Assembly (NCBI GenBank): GCA_000697055.1
Contig: JNDT01002416.1
Location: 62,001-126,000, forward strand
Origin: Saksenaea vasiformis B4078
Taxonomy: Eukaryota > Mucoromycota > Mucoromycetes > Mucorales > Saksenaeaceae
Direction of reading: 5' to 3'
Length of the DNA: 64,000 bases
The translations under genes were made by a program, and so were the position numbers. The notes under the pieces were generated by a model. It saw only the letters and a program-made list of their open reading frames with translations. It did not search any database and had not been told where the DNA came from. The stretch's first letter is position 1, and every line of letters begins with the position of its first letter. This document shows, one piece after another, positions 1 through 12,997 of this stretch.

Positions 1-1502
1 TTCATTGTTTCCTGCTACAATTCTGGCATTCTCCTATAGTACTGTTTTCGTTTCAAAAAGTTCTCATCCATATCTTCCTTTATCGTTTTAGCACTGTTCC
101 TTTTTTTCTAATTACATTTGCATGCTTCTTTTATATACGTGGTGTATGTGCACCGTGCGGCTGGAAAAGTTACAAAAACGGGATCAGAGAAAGAATGTCG
201 AGACAATTTTTATGAGGAAATTCAACAAGCATTGATTGAGGAAAGGAACTACAAATGGGCAAATGTGATCATGTAAAAAATGTATGTACACTGTCCAGAT
301 CGGAATCAGAACGCAAAGATAATGACGATAATGAGGAGGAGGATGAGGAAGATGGGTAGCACAGGAGGCAACTAACGCTCTCTTTACAGGTATAAGTCGA
401 GGCCAAAGGTTGATAGATCATGCTGCTTCTTGACACACGGGGAGTGACTTTAGGATGCCTCGGTGAATACGAGAAAGGCTGTCGCCGATGATATGATAGT
501 TCATATAGAGATGCATTGCTAGCTGGGCGTCTAGATGATTTTGAATTATCGTAGTGCATCGATTTGGATGCTTCGTTTGCTTCACAGTCCGTAGAACAAA
601 AATTCATAGTCTAATAAGTTATCAGATAGGTTAATGGAAAGGCATAAAAGAAATATCGTACATCATTCAGAAGATGTCTCTCACAATACAGACAAATATT
701 TAATTCCATCCTGATCGTATCAGAAGGAGAGCAAGAAAGGAAAAAAATGAAAGAAAGAGAGGAGCAAACAAACCAACCTCGCACGCAGACTTTATGAGTG
801 TCACCAAAAAAGAAAAAAACTTTTTTGGGAAGTTGTAGCATGGATGATCCAGGACAGATAGAACACGCTGACGCATAGTAGGAACGTGGGAAGAAAAAAG
901 AAAACAAAACTCTTATTTTCTCAGTCGGTTGCAATCCAAAACAACCCAACATTGCATGCTGTGCTTATGCCAACTTTTTCTTTTACCAGCACGAAAGTCC
1001 TTGTAATGGTGGTTATTGCAATTGTGGATGTTAAACGTCCCATACTGCCATTGTTCCTTTGCAATAGGAGCTAAGCATTTCACCGAAGCGGTGAAACCGT
1101 GGTAACAACATAAACCTTCCTGTATGACGACAATGGCTTTGATCAGCTGCTGTGGCTTCATTTTAAAGTTATGCATGTACTCTACAGATCATCTGCACTG
1201 CACGCAAAAACGGAATGTCTCGTGCCTACGTCTGGAGTTACTGTTAAAGAGGTGTCTCTGCATACAGGTTCGGATATCGGGAAAGCTGAACACAAACAAG
1301 ATCACATTTTCAAAGAAAATACACAGGTGTATCCTCTCGATTTCTGGGGAGGTTATGGATTGTTAGATGGTGTATGTACAAGGATACAACCTATCTATAG
1401 ATAAAAGCACTTCATGGAGACACCGTAGGATTCAGCAGTGCCTGTTACTGGGCCCTCTCTCTTTTTCTTTCTAATAAATAGTCTATTTATTCTTGCATGG
1501 GT
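1..1502. other. No supported gene
   Basis: Open frames of up to 113 codons occur on both strands here, for example a Ser-rich minus-strand frame at 269-607. None shows a recognisable domain, and I could not join them with splice sites into a convincing gene. The stretch lies downstream of the DUF7137 gene and may hold its 3' UTR and an unrelated 3' exon. Confidence 0.4.
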
Positions 1503-2461
1503 TTAGTCACGAACGAGTTCACGAATAAACACGACGGAAGTGAGGCACGCGACAGCAAAGGCAATAGCATAGGGATGAAGGGAGTCCTTTAACGTCATAG
1601 CAGCACTATTAAAACATAACGCACAGTAGGGGGCTGAATTTCGAAAAATGAATGAATGGGAAGCGTTACGCAAACGTAGACTTACATGATGTCATGGGTG
1701 TGTAACTCTCCGGAATATATAGAGCGATTGAAAGGGTAGTGACTGGCATCAACCAACCAGGCTGTATTGTCGCGCTTAGACCACGTTGATCGTACAGCTG
1801 GATCTGATAGAATCCTTCCATCAAAGGTGTATCGGGTGGAGCATCGGATAGGTGCCATATGGCGCTGGTTGCATCTCCATTCATCGTTGCGATAGGATAG
1901 TTAGCCGACTGAGGTCCCATCGCGGCTAATGTCAGATTGATAGGTCGCACCTTCAGCGACTCAAATTTCCACACAAACGTTACGTTCACCTTGGAGCTGA
2001 TAGGGTACAATGGCGATACAGAATCCGAGGGAGTAGGTGTCAAGAACGTTGCTGTACCTGGGTAAACCGAGACACCGAAGCTACCTGACATTGGTAAACC
2101 TGCAAGCGGATTTGTGCTGTTTTGTGATTGTGTAACATTTTGGCTAGTACCGTTGTTATTTACAGGTGACTGATGTATCGTGGTGTTCGAAGCCACTGTC
2201 GTAGCCGCGGGTATTATAATGGATGTAGGTGCATTTAGGGAAGTTGCATTTTGTTGTTGGTTTATCACTTAAAACCAAAGGTTTAGAGCAAAAAACTAAG
2301 ATTAAATACGCGTGTGTATACCTTGAGGAGCTGCACGTATGTCAGTATTATTTTAAAAAAGGCCGTGAGCTACCTCTGCGTATAAGAATATCCTGGCTCA
2401 CAACAGAGTTATATAACAAAAAGATGGACAACGAAAGGATGTATTTTGTGATTGAAAACAT
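1503..2461 (-). CDS. DUF7137-type secreted/membrane protein
   Basis: Model: complement(join(1503..1633,1686..2267,2374..2461)), 801 nt, 266 aa. Exon 1 encodes a signal peptide starting MFSITKYILSLSIFLL. Exon 2 has a Thr/Asn/Ser-rich linker with several N-glycosylation sequons, then a beta-sandwich-like segment (YPGTATFLTPTP ... VNVTFVWKFESL) typical of the fungal DUF7137 family. Exon 3 supplies a Cys pair and a C-terminal hydrophobic helix (AIAFAVACLTSVVF), so the protein is probably anchored in the secretory or cell-surface membrane by its C terminus. The start was chosen because its exon gives a signal peptide and splices in phase. Introns are 52 and 106 nt. The family name is from memory of its pattern; molecular function is unknown. 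Confidence 0.75.
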
Positions 2462-3949
2462 GAATCGATGTAAAAGAAGTTCTTATCATCAGATGGTCTT
2501 GGCACTCCTCTTTTTAAACAGCATAGCGAAAAAAAAAAAAAAACCTTATCTGTCACTATCGTTTAAATGTATTTCCTTTCCTTTCCCAAAAGATTATAGC
2601 GCTTAATTCCATTCAGGTAGACCCGACATCTTGGACAAACAATCTTGTTGTATGAAAGTTTTGAACCCCTTTGTCCTCAGAGATATAAGATATTTGCTTT
2701 TTATGGAGAAAATCATGATACTCTCCATCGTGATCCTTCTTGGCACTGGGCACCCGTCCGCTCTAAAAATAACTCTGGACTTTTTCGTATAAACAGCAAC
2801 TCGTCGAACAAATACGTGACACTACCCATTGCAGCCTTTTGCATACATACAAATTTTACAATGCATCTTATACACAAACAATGTAGTCCATTGTAGAGCA
2901 GGTTCTGTAGGGATCCAATACCTATGATGCGAAACATCAATGCAGACCAACAAAAGCTAAGCAGCTTCTTTTCGTGATTGGCAGAAATGTATACCAGATG
3001 CTGTGGAGCAAAAAGTCGAATACACATCATTTTTAGATGCGAGGGGCTGAAGGACCTTGATATTGTAACATTGGCACAGTTTGTGTCTCAGGTTGAGTGG
3101 CATCAGCATGTCCGCTTCATTTCGAGTGCCGCCATTCCATTGAACATGAACTGCCTTCCCGGGACGTATCTTGCCCACGAAAATACTGTTACCTAGCCGA
3201 GAGCAGGGTGTCCAATACATTGGCCAATGCTCAACTGCAGCATGCTCTAGGTGTTATCGCTATTCCTCGATATTGATTTTCCCGTCTCTGTGAATGCCTC
3301 CAGTTCAAACGGTTCTCTCGATCAGTTTTTGTACGTTCCTGCAACTTCAACTCCATGGCGATCCTTCGACCGCTTTTTCATGCAGCCAATCTACTCACTT
3401 CATGCTTGCCTTTAATACCTTCTTTTCTCTACTGTAACTTCCACAGAAATTGCTCCCTCCTCCTTCTCCCTCAAGGCCCTGGGCTGTCTGCTTTTAACAG
3501 CTGTTTGATTCAAATTGTCGTATCTGGCTGATTAAACTGCTGTACGTTCGTGACTACAACATACAACGCCTGGACGTCGACAAATAACAGTTCCGCTTAA
3601 ATTATTCTACACTAGCAGCTACGCCCTTTACATTCATCGCTGAGAACAACAGCACATGGAATGACGAACCCGATAGTTAACATAGCAGCTGTATCCGTAG
3701 TTCTCCCCATTATCGTCAAGTTTAGGATGCTTGTCCATTAGTGACACTTTATTCCAAAAAGAAAACCGACAGTGCGCTAGACGTTGTTACAAAATAGGAG
3801 TGATAATTTCGCAAGTGCCAATGTATAATTGTGTCTAATCATGTTCTAACGCCAAATAATCCTAAATCGATGCAGAGTCATATGCGAAATTTTTATTTTC
3901 CCATTTCGTCACCTTACGTAAGGAAACATGTATCCAATGAACCACCGTC
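2462..3949. other. Intergenic, no supported gene
   Basis: Frames of 60-105 codons on both strands at 2645-3220 have no recognisable motifs. The rest is the 5' region of the DUF7137 gene and the 3' side of VPS1. An A-tract lies at about 2529-2541. Confidence 0.4.
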
Positions 3950-6721
3950 CTAAACCGATCCAACAATCTCATCCGCCTTTTGCAGCGCCTAATCACAAAG
4001 TCAGCTGATACATAGATGACGCTGTAGTCTCATACCTCAATCATCTTCTTGCATTCTTTTCGTCTCTGCTGAGTGAACTCTGATTCCTGCAAGAGATCGT
4101 CAAGCACATCGGCCTTGTAAAGCTCAGACAAAAGTTCTCGCTGAAGCTCTTCTTTTGCGTGGCTAACAAGATTCAGCATGATGGCCTTTGGAACCATATC
4201 GATCATGGTACGCTTGACAATATCGTAGTATGATTGGATCAAAAGTTCTAAACAAATGAGTACCTCAGTGACCGAATACATTTAAATGACTTACTGATGA
4301 CTTCAGTCTCCATAAATTCGCGTTCTGACAAAGAGCCTGTTGCCTTGAGCGTTGCAGGAGGCTGTGGAAGGTTTTATCAGTTTTGATACCTTTCAATCGA
4401 CACGACTTACAGTTTCCATTAATCCACCCGATTTCTTTGTTTTCTTGTACCCGGCAAAGAAGTTGCCAAATACCGATGCGCTCTCGGGATCCACAGGAGG
4501 AGTACTAGTTGCGCTATTCGTTTGGAGCTGTTGTTGGGATCTACCCTTTGAGTGATGTTCATTTCCAATCGCCTGTTGCTGTTGTTGCTGTTGTGATTTT
4601 CCCTGGATCTGCTCGTTGACACGTGCAATGGCTTGGTGACCACTTAAAAAGTCGGGGTGCGCGGTATTAATATAAGATACTTCCATGCTATATAAATAAT
4701 GTTTAAGTAAACGTAGTAAATAAACAATGATACGTACGCAACGAGATCCGAGACAAGCTTGGTTGTAGGTGATAAGGCTTTCTTGAAAAAGGTCAAGACG
4801 ACTTGGTAGAATTTCTCTTTCAGAGTGGGGAAGCGTTTGAAGAACTTAAGCCGAAATGAGATGTAATCGAACATTTGTAATCATATCCTTACTTGTTTGT
4901 TCAACAGTTGACCCAGTATCCGCACTAACTCATCGTAAACCATGCTAATGCACTTGACACTTGGTTCCTCAAGTCGCTTGATTTGTTGCTTAATGATAAC
5001 CTCGAATGCTGTAGTGGCAATAAACAAAGCCGGCGAAGAACCCTAGCACAAAGTCAATACCTAGATAACAGGTTTAACCATCAAGTCATACCGATGAGTT
5101 GTAAAGAATAGTACGAATGTCTACATCCTTGATTTGTTCTAGTGGGTCAATACTCTTGACACCATTTGTGTAAAGCTCGTGGAACACGAAGCTGATACGT
5201 GCACCACCAGATAACTCAAAGCTTGACAGGTCGTTGGAGTTACCATCAATAATAGTGCGAAATTCCGTGCAGAATTCGGTGATTATATTTAATACCAAGT
5301 TCGCCTGATGGGCTGAGCTGTCTCCCAAAGGATCACCCAGTTGAAGGAGCTCTTGCTGATACTTTGCCAACGCAGATTGGATTTTGGCCTTAATCTCCGG
5401 CAGCGTGTTGCGAATATGGTGCATCAAGATCTACTCAACATGTCTAAGCAAACAGCTATCGTCGAAATTAGAAGGATCCTATGTTACCATGTTCAGTTTG
5501 CGCGCCAAGAACGGTGTGCCACAGTATTGGGCCTTGCTTTGGTAGGAAGGATGGTTCTCAAAATAATCTCTTTCGGCATCCAACGCTTTAGTGATCGATT
5601 TCTTTGACTCGATATCACGCTGGCCACGGTTGACAACAGGCACGTAACCTGTGCGAACGTTTAATTTCCATATTAAATCGTTATTCAGCGCTTACCTAAT
5701 CGTAATGGGATCACTCTGCCTGCCAAAATATCGATGACGTCCGTGCCCTGGTCCATCAGATCCACCTTTGTCAACACACCGATGGTGCGTAGGCCTTCGG
5801 GATCCACTTCTCTCGCAAGCTTCAAGCCATCCGAGTTTGCCAAATCCGTGTTTGCAGCTGTCACAGCAAGAATAATGGTATTAGGTTTGGTGACATACTT
5901 CATAATCATCTCGCGGATTTGTTTTTCAATATCCTTCGGCTGATCTCCTACTGGCACCTACATTACGACTAAGATTCTGAGCTTCCTTTTTCAATCTATG
6001 GTAGTTACCTTGGTGAGGCCGGGTAGATCGATCAATGTCAATGTCAGGACATTGGGTGAGAACACGCGCAAATTGATTGGTTGAGGTGAGATGGCTAAAC
6101 AAAATAAATAAATAAATTCAGGTGTCAATAGATAAACCCAACAAGACTTTGCCAAGCATCCTTACCTAAATTTTTGCCGGTCTTCAGCTCGGTATCTTTT
6201 ACGATTTCCTCTCTGATTTTATCAAAATTGTGAAACTTTTGCCCCGGCAAATGTAAGAATTCGCCCCACTCGTCTGGATTTTCATAGTCGTTGCCTTTGG
6301 GTTCCGCCGTGCCGTTTTCCTTATGGCTAGCCGGACGATTGATTAGTTGCAACACCTATGGAATGTGAAGATGGATGGAGAAACAATAAGTAAAAGAATA
6401 GAAAAGGAAAAGACGCGAAAGGAATAGGTGCGTACCAGGGGACGACGTGTTACAATGCCGGTGCCTCGCGGAAGAAAATCACGTTTAACGATGTTCTCAA
6501 GGACGGAACTTTTACCGCTAGACTGAGATCCGATAACGGCAATTTGAGGTAAATCGACAGGATTGTGGACGCCGACTGTCGAAAAAGCGTCTTGAAGTTT
6601 GTTCACTAACAGCCAAGTTCGTAACGAGAGAGTATATCAGGCACGCTGCACAATAGTAGCACAGATGAAGGAAAGAATTGCTCATGTTTATTTTACCTGT
6701 CTTGATGAGATGCGTGTCCAT
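3950..6721 (-). CDS. VPS1: Dynamin-related GTPase VPS1
   Basis: Model: complement(join(3950..3988,4036..4247,4295..4361,4411..4687,4738..4844,4893..5042,5092..5430,5488..5648,5696..5957,6009..6094,6166..6355,6436..6605,6697..6721)). It has 13 exons, 2085 nt and 694 aa; yeast Vps1 is about 704. The start MDTHLIKT splices in phase to [12 protein letters not shown]. Motifs seen are P-loop [16 protein letters not shown] and NRG, then the middle domain ([16 protein letters not shown]), [15 protein letters not shown], and a GED ending KADEIVGSV. No PH domain is present. The Gln-rich stretch in exon 10 fits the variable B insert. Dynamin-like GTPases of this type act in vacuolar sorting, endosomal and peroxisomal fission. 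VPS1 is preferred over DNM1 because of [20 protein letters not shown] and VLQLINR. Introns are 47-91 nt. Confidence 0.95.
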
Positions 6722-7416
6722 TGTCAAAAGTTAGAGAGCTCGACCCTGCCCGAGAAGCAATGTGAAAGGACAAACGGACTTAAGAATCGCTATTTGCGTT
6801 CATAACTCCGATCACCCTTTTGTTTCATTCTACGTCATCATGCTTCGGTCGATGTGGACTTTTGGGTATAATATCTAATGGGTGCCGATCTATTCCTGCT
6901 TTCTTGATATTCTGTAATTACTACTAGTAGATTTACTAATAGAATATCTCCTGAACAATCGCTATAGCTGGCTGCTGGGCACTTAGGCCGATTTTATTGA
7001 TACCGCTTGACGATCGTGACGGCCAAGGGAAGACGTTGACGAAGATATTAGCCCGATTCACGTTCACAAATACATATCGCTGTTAGTGCTATCGAATAAC
7101 TGCCAAATTCTACTTTCTTAAAAATTCCGACCACTACATATGCAGCGTGGCACATAAATGATACTCAGACATAATCCATTTTTATAAACGGGCATTATTG
7201 ATGAAAAGTTGATGACTGCATCTTGTAACATTAGCTTGCCAGACGCAGTTTACTATCTTACTGCAGAGTGTGTAAAACATTAATACTAAAGAATGGTTGA
7301 TCGATTCATTGAATGTAGCTCTATGAAACTTTTAGTTTTAAATATTTTATAAACAAGTACTTGACATCAGCTGATACACCGTATGGGAGTCTGAAGTTTG
7401 CGTCGCGATCCTTCCA
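6722..7416. other. Intergenic: VPS1 5' region
   Basis: AT-rich sequence between the 3' end of the Pro-rich gene and the VPS1 start. I see no gene. Confidence 0.4.
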
Positions 7417-8121
7417 TCACAGCAGGTTACTCTGCCACAAATCCCTTACGGCGCTGATGTAATTTCGTCTACCATACATGGTGGCATCGTAAAGTGGTAT
7501 AACGTTACTATATTGCGGCATTCCATATCCAAAGTGTGGATAAGGGTAAGCTCCATACTGATTGGACATGTCCGGGTAACAGACGTTTGGATCATACATG
7601 TTTCCATATGGAGTGCTTACAGGTACCACAGCCGGTGGATAAGGCGGGTAGAATTGCTGAGGCATCATCATATTTGGTGCAGTAAAAGGAGGTTGCATCT
7701 GTAGATATGTCGGTTGGTACGGATTCATGAATGGAGTCATATTCCCTGGTGGGTATGGTTGCTGAAATGGCATCGGCTGTGGCGCCATTCCGGCATAAGG
7801 CGTTGTGGGATGTGGCATCATCATTGGTTGTCCTGAAGGAGGCATCATCATGGAAGGGTGAGGCTGCTGAGAAAAATAGTCATCGGACGGAGGAGCTGGA
7901 GGCATCAGAACATATGGAGCCTGAGGAGGACGACTGACAGCTCCTCGCATGAATCTTTTAACTCCTTCAAATATCCCACCGGCGCCTTGTTGCGGTTCCA
8001 CTCCTGGTTGTTGCTGTGGTGCATGGAACGCCGACGGCTGTGCTGGAGCAGCTGGCTGTTGTTGCCCAGGGTGAGGAGATGCAGCTGCTTGTTGCGTTTG
8101 TTGAGGTATTTGCTGCTCCAT
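7417..8121 (-). CDS. Pro/Gln/Met-rich low-complexity protein
   Basis: Single-exon frame of 234 aa when started at the ATG at 8121 (MEQQIPQQTQ). It is dominated by Pro, Gln, Met and Tyr, with repeated PPYP and MMMP blocks. A small ordered-looking segment FEGVKRFMRGAVSRPPQAP lies near residue 55, and the tail NYISAVRDLWQSNLL may be helical. The frame stays open upstream to about 8190, where a pyrimidine tract and TTTTTTAG could be a 3' splice site, so a further 5' exon is possible. No known domain was recognised. Such composition is common in disordered adaptor, RNA-binding or endocytic proteins, but nothing here fixes a role. Confidence 0.6.
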   Translation of the reverse strand: MEQQIPQQTQQAAASPHPGQQQPAAPAQPSAFHAPQQQPGVEPQQGAGGIFEGVKRFMRGAVSRPPQAPYVLMPPAPPSDDYFSQQPHPSMMMPPSGQPMMMPHPTTPYAGMAPQPMPFQQPYPPGNMTPFMNPYQPTYLQMQPPFTAPNMMMPQQFYPPYPPAVVPVSTPYGNMYDPNVCYPDMSNQYGAYPYPHFGYGMPQYSNVIPLYDATMYGRRNYISAVRDLWQSNLL

Positions 8122-9004
8122 CAATAATAGGAATGCGTATCCGATTGAGCGTGATGGATTTATGCTTGGAATTACCAAGCATTCGTCTAAAAAAGAAGAT
8201 GATGGGACAAAAAACGAATAAAGGAAACTAAAAGACTCATGACATGTGCTCGTGAATAAACAAACATCGTTTAAATATCAAAAAAGGAAAACCATCAAAA
8301 CAACGTTCTGAATTTCAGACATTATCACAGGATTTGTACACTGTGTTGAATCTCTCGTGCTTTCACTTACTGTCGTCTATCAAAGGCTGCTCTCGTTATA
8401 TATAGAGTCTCGGCGCCTTTGCGAGATCGTATCAATGAAACGCTTCTATTTTCCGAAGGATTCCATAAATGATAGTGATAGTGTGACAATGCAACTGAAA
8501 TTATATACTGGGATAACTGCAACTGTTCAGTAACTGCATGAACATATTATAAGCCGCAAACCACTACCCTTGTATAGTTGCTTAAACCGTATCCAAGACT
8601 GATGGGAGCTCTATAAGGCTTGACCAGGTTAATATTGAATAGTCTTTGGGTGAGCACTTGTTCCCCACAATTTAAAATGGAGGAGGCTGTCCCAGGGTGC
8701 AGAGCCGCGTCTTCCGATCCATGAATTTCCTCTGACGGAGTTCAGTAGTGATGAGTAAGAGCCGTTTAAGGAAATTCCGCTTCCGTGTCCTACGTCTGGT
8801 CCTCTTCGTTATATTTGACAGGTGACCCTACAGCACACAGCTCTTCTAGTAACGTTGGGAATATGTCATAGACGGGTTTAAATGACAGCTACAATGCTTG
8901 TCTTATATTTGTCCATGTCGTTCAATCAAGTACGCATCTCATTCATTTGACAATTGTTGTAGCAAGATGACGTACGTGTATAACTCAATAAAAGTAATCT
9001 CAGG
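8122..9004. other. 5' region of Pro-rich gene and intergenic DNA
   Basis: No coding frame was recognised. A TATA-like element at 8396-8405 is listed separately. Confidence 0.4.
8396..8405 (-). promoter_or_regulatory. TATA-like box upstream of Pro-rich gene
   Basis: The minus strand reads CTATATATAA about 275 bp before the ATG at 8121. The distance suggests a long leader or an unrecognised 5' exon between them. The assignment rests on sequence alone. Confidence 0.35.
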
Positions 9005-9640
9005 TGCATTAAAATACTGTTTATTGAATGGATTTTTACGCTACTCTATGTAAATTTTGCATCCGTCAGGAGCCAGTTTTGCGCTAAAGAAGGGATGAAA
9101 TATGCGGTTATCAGTATATAAATTGGCGATAAAATAATACTCCACTTACATCAACTTGGTCCCCAGATGGACGCAAAATTTATTCGAGCAGCATAAAAAT
9201 CCATTCACCGTTAGTAAATGGAAGATACTTTGATGTCACTTCACTTAACCCCGAAGGGTATTCCCATCTCATGATGTGAACCGGCGCCGTATCTTGGACT
9301 GGTGGGCCCGGTGGAGATTGCAAATGGCCATATGGCCGAGTTTTGACAGCACTACAGAGGACTTGGACGATGCAGCACCTGACGAGGACTTCAAGCATGT
9401 AAGAATGAGTGACAACTGTGCATACAAATGGATATCATTTCATTTACCGAATGTGTCAGAGGGAGCTCACTCAGCCAAGGCGGTTCGAACAAAGGTCTTG
9501 TAGGCTAAAATACAAACATGGAGAATGAATGATCCTGTAAGTTTAAAAGTATTGACATCCTTACCGGGATGTTTTTTGTGAAGAACAGAGCCAAAGAAAA
9601 AAAAAGGGAAATTCATGTGGCCCCTTAAATACGGATCATT
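9005..9640 (-). repeat. Dispersed repeat family R, reverse-oriented copy
   Basis: It begins with a degenerate palindrome: arms at about 9018-9068 and 9168-9215 contain TTTTTACGCTACTCTATG and GCAGCATAAAAATCCATTCA in opposite orientation. It continues with the shared body, ending in GAGCCAAAGAAAAAAAAA and CCTTAAATACGG. The same order is seen, inverted, at 22325-22985 and 49540-50345. Confidence 0.6.
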
Positions 9641-12049
9641 TTGGGGTGGAACCTGTCCTTATCGCGAGAAATTCTTACTGCTTCCGATGGGATCCTGGGA
9701 ATCCATCACTGGAGTACCGACAATGTAAAACTCCGGTTATCCAGGCGCGAAGTGTTTTTTGGATTAGCGCAAAATAAACCACTTCTCACTGCAAAGACAT
9801 ATCACGTTCCGTCGCAAGATTTATTCAACTTGGACGTAATGTTGTATTTATTTGACGCAGATGATCAGTCAAAATCCAGTAAATTCGTTCCTGGATGATT
9901 TCTCTTTGCAGTCATGAAGAGCAAAGTTTGCACCAATGAGGGATTGAATGTACGTCACTTGCTGTTTATTTCTGTGCATAACCATTGAAAAGCACTTTTT
10001 TGTGCCAATTATAACATTATTATTGTTAACATGGGACGTACAATACTCCAAGAAATGAGTCAAACAGCCGTTTTATCCTTGTAAACGTCGAAAATCCAGC
10101 TGTGCAGCTCTGTTTCCTTAATAGCCCTTTTTTATGAGCCATTCAGTTGTTTCCGAACGAATTTGATCTACACTACTCACCAGCAGCATGTATAGTGCTT
10201 AAGGACAGCATTTGGAATGGTTTTCATATATACATTCTGCTGCGTATCTTTCTTAAACGATTACTCGGCTAAGGAATGCAGCTATTATCAACGGGCGGTA
10301 TATATTGTTTAACTGAGAGCTTACTATGTCCTCTCCTTTCCGGTCACTCGCCGTATCCAAATGTCTTTCCGAGATATATTTTTAAGTTGCCCAATGTTGT
10401 CAGTGAACAGCGATTTGTCATATATTTCCTTCACTCGAAGACATCCAATATTCTAAAAGCCAGGTATTGGCTTTATATCTTTAAACTGGACAATTGCTGG
10501 CCCTAACCTGGTAGTTTCTTTCTAACTTCGAAATTTATCCTTGAGGAACGATCCGAAACCTCCAGCTAAACCAAAACGTTAGAACGTGTACTGCACGCCT
10601 GCTGCAGCTTGCCATTGCGCTCCGGCATCTGTGACTTTTGTCGCCCTTTTAACGTCTTTTGCTGCGTTAATGCTGGAACAGGTTACCAAGCCCTCTATAT
10701 GGCTATAGTACAAAAAAGGGCACGGTTATCATCGACCAACGCAAAGGTTCTCAAACTTTCAACAAGAACCATTAGATGTTACATACCTTTATGTCCTCCG
10801 TGGTCCTTAAAGCCAAATCTAGTGCTTCCATCCATTAAGGACAAAAACCAGGTAAATAGTAGTTCCATAGCCTGACAGAAGAGCTAACGTCATTCATGGT
10901 CTTTGCGCAAACGTATGATGGAGGTTTCGCGAAGACAATATCAGAAACATAATCTAATTGATGACACCGCGAAAATAAAAGAATGTACCGAAAAGTTCTG
11001 GTCCAAAACCTAGTCGAAAAAGTTGGAGACCACGAGAAAAACATTATCCCACGAAACTCCTATTCCATTTCAATGCCTTAAGACGCTCCCACATATTCGA
11101 AAATTTTCCTTTTGATAGCTATTGCGCTTTCCCTCAGTCGGATCACTTCTGGTCCCTAAGCTCATTCTGTATACCAAGTCGACACCTCGAAAAGTTTTGA
11201 ATTGATACGAAATAAAAGGCAACACCAGCAAACAAGCAGCTTCTGTAGAACAGAGCTACTTTTAATGTCCCACCATATTCGACGTATTATTTGTTAGAAT
11301 GGAAAACGTCTGTCGTATTTAGCACAAAGTGTACTATAGCGTCATCAGTCAGGTAATAGCAAATAATAGACAGGTTCTGTGACCTCTCATGATAAACAAG
11401 AGCCTTAAAATATCCCTTCCTATCCTCATCATTAATATCGACGACAGATATCTCAACTATAGCCGATTGCCCGTCAGAAATTGGGCGGACCTCCGAGCCC
11501 CTAGAGTTAACGACGAGGAGTGATAAGGTTCCAAGTATGTTTACACTTGTTAAGGTTCATTTAGATGCAAATCAATACCAACTACACGGATACTCCCCCA
11601 TGTTTTGATAACGTAATTACTCCTTGTCAAATAGAAAAAAAATAAAATAATAAAAAAGAGTAGATAGCACCATCACCTCAACTTGCATCCTGAAAACGAC
11701 TATAACCAAGATGGAAAGCAAGAAGGGAGATCTGATGCAGTGAAACAAGAGATTTAGGAAAAAGACGGAGGACACTCATTGCTGTGATTTCTCAATACTC
11801 CGATGAAGACGTGGCGGAAATGTTTGTCCTTGTCGGAGTAAATTCTCCTTAACAGGTTTTGGAAGCGACCAGGTTGCTACGGGCGATCAAATAACAGCGG
11901 ACCCTCGCAAGCAAGGACACAATATGCTGATGAATCATTTATTGTGTTTCCTTCGGATTTTATACACTTCCGACCAGGCGTACAGACTGATATGATTTCA
12001 TCTTGTAGGCAAGTATCGCTTCCTGGCCTAGACTATCACCCTTTACTAT
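9641..12049. other. Gene-poor region
   Basis: Only short unrelated frames of up to 88 codons were seen, with no domain, no RNA gene and no clear repeat boundary. It is probably old transposon-derived or intergenic DNA. Confidence 0.35.
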
Positions 12050-12250
12050 CTGTTAAAATACGCTTTACGCTGCTCCGACTGAACGTTGCGTCCAGGAAAA
12101 AAATGATCCTGTCCTGAAAAGAAAATGAACATACACTCTTTGCGTACGGATTATGGCAGCAAAGTCATACATCACTTAAATGAACTTGATTCTCCCATAG
12201 GCGCAAAATCTAGCGAAGCGGCGTATAGCTTGTTTTATGGTTAGTAAATG
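12050..12250. repeat. Palindromic end of repeat family R
   Basis: Two degenerate inverted arms: TTTACGCTGCTC with TTGCGTCCAGG near 12063-12096, and GCGCAAAATC with GGCGTATAGC near 12200-12228. They are followed by TTAGTAAATG, as in the other copies. Confidence 0.45.
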
Positions 12251-12997
12251 AAATGATACATTGGTAACTTTTACTTTGCACGAGTACCCCGTGGCTCGTG
12301 CCTCGACGTATCCTTTTCACATATCTATCTATTTCACTAACACCTGATATTAATAGTCGATAGTCGTTGTCGTGACGATTGCATTCATTGAAAGCACCAC
12401 ATATCATGGCTGATCTTCCTGAATCCATGCTTGGACACATTGGAGCCATATGGCTAGATAACTCTGGATATCTTCCACGTCTATGTGTTTTTGATTACCA
12501 GATACCTCTTCCATAGGCTTGGCTGATAGAGGTAACCAACAGGTCAAGTAATTTGCGGCGAATAAAATGTATACAAAACAAGAAATTGTCCTTCCCCTTC
12601 AATACCCATCACATCCAGATCTCTGGGACACATCTCCTGGTTGGACATAAGAACAATGGACCAGAACAGCGTACCTTGAGTTGATGTGAAAACGTCTAAT
12701 CCCACATACAAGATCCAATAACGTAGCATGCAAAATGTACTTCTCAACGTACAGTTTATTTACAGCTAAACGCCAGACAATTTATAACTGATGCCAAGGT
12801 ATAAAGAAATCCAGTAGTTCCAACAAACTGCAATTTTTTTTTTGGAAATATGTTTTGCTTGCGCATGCACAAGTAAGAAAAGGAAAGGCAATAAAGACAA
12901 AAAACAGATAGGAGAAACAAGTAAGACATATAAGTGCATTATTCGCATGGTCACGGACCACAAGAGTAAAGACACAAGAGGATAAGACGGAAAAGGA
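12251..12997. other. Intergenic, no supported gene
   Basis: Downstream side of the zinc-finger gene. Short frames only. A T9-10 tract lies near 12834-12843. Confidence 0.35.
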